Source of the DNA: Welwitschia mirabilis
Lineage: Eukaryota; Gnetophyta; Gnetopsida; Welwitschiales
Length of the DNA: 21,887 nucleotides
Direction: 5' to 3'
Assembly: GCA_051453625.1 (NCBI GenBank)
Contig: JBOZIK010000001.1
Coordinates: 10,804,028-10,825,914, forward strand
Below, in pieces: positions 19,799 through 21,887 of the stretch. Within the stretch, counting starts at the first letter, position 1. Every line of letters starts with the position of its first letter. The position numbers and the translations under genes are program-made. The notes below the pieces were generated by a model, which saw only the letters and a program-made list of their open reading frames with translations, ran no database searches and was not told the DNA's origin.

Positions 19799-19907
19799 TT
19801 TCTGGCTGAAACCGATGGGCATATTGCATTATAAATAAGGTAAAAACCTTACGCCAGAGGGAGAAGAAGATAGTGTATTATGAGAGAAATTGACTGATTG
19901 GCCAACA
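19799..19907 (+). mobile_element. LTR C, right-hand part
   Basis: Starts inside the U3 hairpin (TTTCTGGCTGAAACCGATGG), shares TATAAATA and the GGTAAAAACC palindrome with LTR B, has about 21 extra bases (around 19867-19887), and ends CCAACA. A primer site follows two bases later. Confidence 0.85.
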
Positions 19908-19909
19908 AG

Positions 19910-19921
19910 TGGTACCAGAGC
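19910..19921 (+). other. Primer-binding site, initiator tRNA-Met, unit C
   Basis: TGGTACCAGAGC matches TGGTATCAGAGC with one change, at the same distance from the LTR end as in unit B. Confidence 0.85.
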
Positions 19922-20863
19922 AGTTTGGCCCTGTGGGCAGGCTTCATTTGCAGGTAGTTTCATTTGCAGGAAACTCTTATTTGCCATCAGTATCATGCTG
20001 ACAGTATCATGCAACTCGCGGACGATCTAGGCCTTCTCAACAGCGTTGTCGAAACTGGCTCGCTTCTCAATCTATCTTCCCATCCGTTAAGCACCTCTCA
20101 AGTGCCTCAGACACCCTCGCGCTCATCTGTCGGTCCTCCATTTGTTGCTGCATAAATTGGCCCTCACAATCTAGCCCTTTTCGGCTCCTTTCGTGCCTAA
20201 TCGCCAGCGCTGTTTGTTCAGCTCCTAGGCATTTTCCTTTATGTAACTCGATGTCATATTTTTTTTGCCGCTGCGTTCTTTTTCTGCTACTTCGTTTTTT
20301 CCAGCTACGCACTATGCAACTCCTAGGCATTTCCTACTGATAACTAGTCATCGTTCCTTACCTGTAGCTCATCATTGTCAGCAGCCTCTTGAAAGGCGGT
20401 CGGGAATACGGTGTTCTTGAAGGATTCTAAGCCTGAAGAAAACTGCATGTGTTTTGGGATAGAGGAAAGAAGCGCTGGAAGACCTTTCGTAGCTTCCTGT
20501 GCATCTGTCCTCAATGCCTCCTATGCCCATCTCTCTGCGCCTCCCGTCTGCGCTTCTCATCACGGTTCGCTTGCTACGGTTCCTTACCTCGTCTGCAACG
20601 TCTGCAACATCACCTGTGCGCCCATTAGAAATAAAACATAGGCAGAAGATACTATTTCAAGTTTAGATCTATAATTTATTGTGGAGGCTTATTTGTATAT
20701 TTTTAATCATAAGAGTATAATTACTACCCATTTAATGACACTAGCTATTATAATGATTCTTATGGTTTGCCTTATAGTAACCTTTGGTTGTTACATTTAG
20801 GTTTACAGTGACTTGACTATAGATTATAGATATATGAGATTTTAGTTTTAGTACTTTTATTGC
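19922..20863 (+). mobile_element. Copia leader, copy 2
   Basis: Collinear with copy 1 from the primer site to the shared GACTTGACTATAGATTA (ending 20826), but about 70 bp shorter, close to two minisatellite units. It also carries the 64-codon ATG frame (20447-20641). Divergence from copy 1 across that frame is about 10% by eye, mostly C/T and G/A changes. It leads, through a gap, to Copia coding sequence at 21293. Confidence 0.8.
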
Positions 20864-21292
20864 NNNNNNNNNNNNNNNNNNNNNNNNNNNNNNNNNNNNN
20901 NNNNNNNNNNNNNNNNNNNNNNNNNNNNNNNNNNNNNNNNNNNNNNNNNNNNNNNNNNNNNNNNNNNNNNNNNNNNNNNNNNNNNNNNNNNNNNNNNNNN
21001 NNNNNNNNNNNNNNNNNNNNNNNNNNNNNNNNNNNNNNNNNNNNNNNNNNNNNNNNNNNNNNNNNNNNNNNNNNNNNNNNNNNNNNNNNNNNNNNNNNNN
21101 NNNNNNNNNNNNNNNNNNNNNNNNNNNNNNNNNNNNNNNNNNNNNNNNNNNNNNNNNNNNNNNNNNNNNNNNNNNNNNNNNNNNNNNNNNNNNNNNNNNN
21201 NNNNNNNNNNNNNNNNNNNNNNNNNNNNNNNNNNNNNNNNNNNNNNNNNNNNNNNNNNNNNNNNNNNNNNNNNNNNNNNNNNNNNNNNNNNN
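20864..21292. other. Assembly gap (429 N) before Copia protease
   Basis: The gap lies where most of gag, including its zinc knuckle, would be expected. Open frames reported across it are artefacts. Confidence 0.97.
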
Positions 21293-21887
21293 ACAGGGAA
21301 GCAAGGAGGAAACAACCTCAATAGTTCACAGAAGTAAGTATCATTAAAACTGATATTGAAGGTGATGTATTATTATCGAAATATTCTACTGATGCTAGAA
21401 GTTCATTCAATTGGACTCTTGATTCAGGTTGCACTTTTGACATCTGTCCTCATCGGGACTGGTTTATAACTTTGACATCTATTTGCTTTGGTATTGTCTT
21501 AATAGGTAATGATACCCAGTGTAAGATCAAAGGACTAGAAACTATTCAGATCAAAAGTAATGATGGAGTTGTCAGGACTCTTAAGGAGGTACACTTTGTT
21601 CCTGAACTTAAACGAAACTTAATCTCATTAGGTACTCTTGAATCAAAAAGGTACAAATATGTCACTGAAGGTGGAGTGCTTAAAGTTATTAAAGGTGCTC
21701 TTGTTATGTTTAAGGCTAACCGTTATGATATCCTATATGTTTTACAAGGTTCTACAGTTATAGGTTCTATAGCTATTTCAACTTTGATGCCTGAATCAGA
21801 CGTGACTCGCTTGTGGCACATGTGATTAGGTTACATGAGCGAGAAAGGTATGCATATTCTTAGTAAGAAAGATCTCCTCTGTGGTTA
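21293..21887 (+). pseudogene. Copia gag end, protease and start of GAG-pre-integrase, partial
   Basis: Part of a Ty1/Copia polyprotein. EARRKQPQ ends in a stop at 21322-21324. From 21325 the frame stays open for 166 codons. WTLDSGCTFDICP (21412-21450) contains the aspartic-protease active site DSG at 21421-21429. IGNDTQCKIKG and VHFVPELKRNLISLGTL are the standard later protease-region blocks. LWHM, then a TGA at 21823-21825 in place of the usual Arg, then LGYMSEKGMHILSKKDL begin the GAG-pre-integrase domain, cut by the window end. The protease would cleave the polyprotein in the particle. Two stops make this copy defective; the TGA is one C-to-T step from Arg CGA. Confidence 0.9.

Overview
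The window looks like a nuclear segment of a large, transposon-rich vascular-plant genome. A gymnosperm such as a conifer is my guess, from the many old, mutation-riddled retroelements and AT-rich spacer, but the sequence does not prove it. There is no bacterial-style gene organisation. Runs of N mark assembly gaps at 377-1030, 1293-1302, 18277-18376, 19699-19798 and 20864-21292. Several gaps are exactly 100 N, so they probably stand for unknown lengths.

Layout. (1) 1-5513: a decayed L1-type LINE on the + strand, with an ORF1 tail, endonuclease and reverse transcriptase broken by many stops, a C-terminal Glu/Gln/Ser-rich stretch, and an A-rich tail. An apparently well-preserved DnaJ J domain (4978-5253) lies between the RT-derived region and the 3' end. 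(2) 5514-8229: AT-rich spacer with nothing recognisable except one strong G-quadruplex tract. (3) 8230-10280: a very old Ty1/Copia gag-pol relic, visible only by following scattered motifs (zinc knuckle, integrase core, RT) through stops and frameshifts. (4) 10330-11840: spacer with two tRNA-like SINE heads. (5) 11844-16908: the one intact host gene, a four-exon alpha/beta hydrolase of the BODYGUARD cuticle family (490 codons), with upstream W-box, CRE-like and ABRE-like sites. Its third intron holds a LINE 3' end and a SINE. (6) 16909-18199: 3' flank and an old tandem duplication. (7) 18200-21887: two or three Copia LTR-retrotransposon units head to tail, with short LTRs, tRNA-Met primer sites, a GC-rich leader carrying a minisatellite, and a protease / GAG-pre-integrase coding stretch that runs off the window.

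The hydrolase should act at the epidermal cell surface in cutin/cuticle formation. The other coding material is mobile-element protein, all of it broken here. The most unusual item is the J domain embedded in the LINE. It may be a host-gene fragment captured by the element, or an undescribed accessory domain of a plant LINE family. The next most interesting are the LTR-PBS-leader-LTR-PBS-leader tandem with its conserved short leader ORF, and a SINE family present as two copies in opposite orientation.
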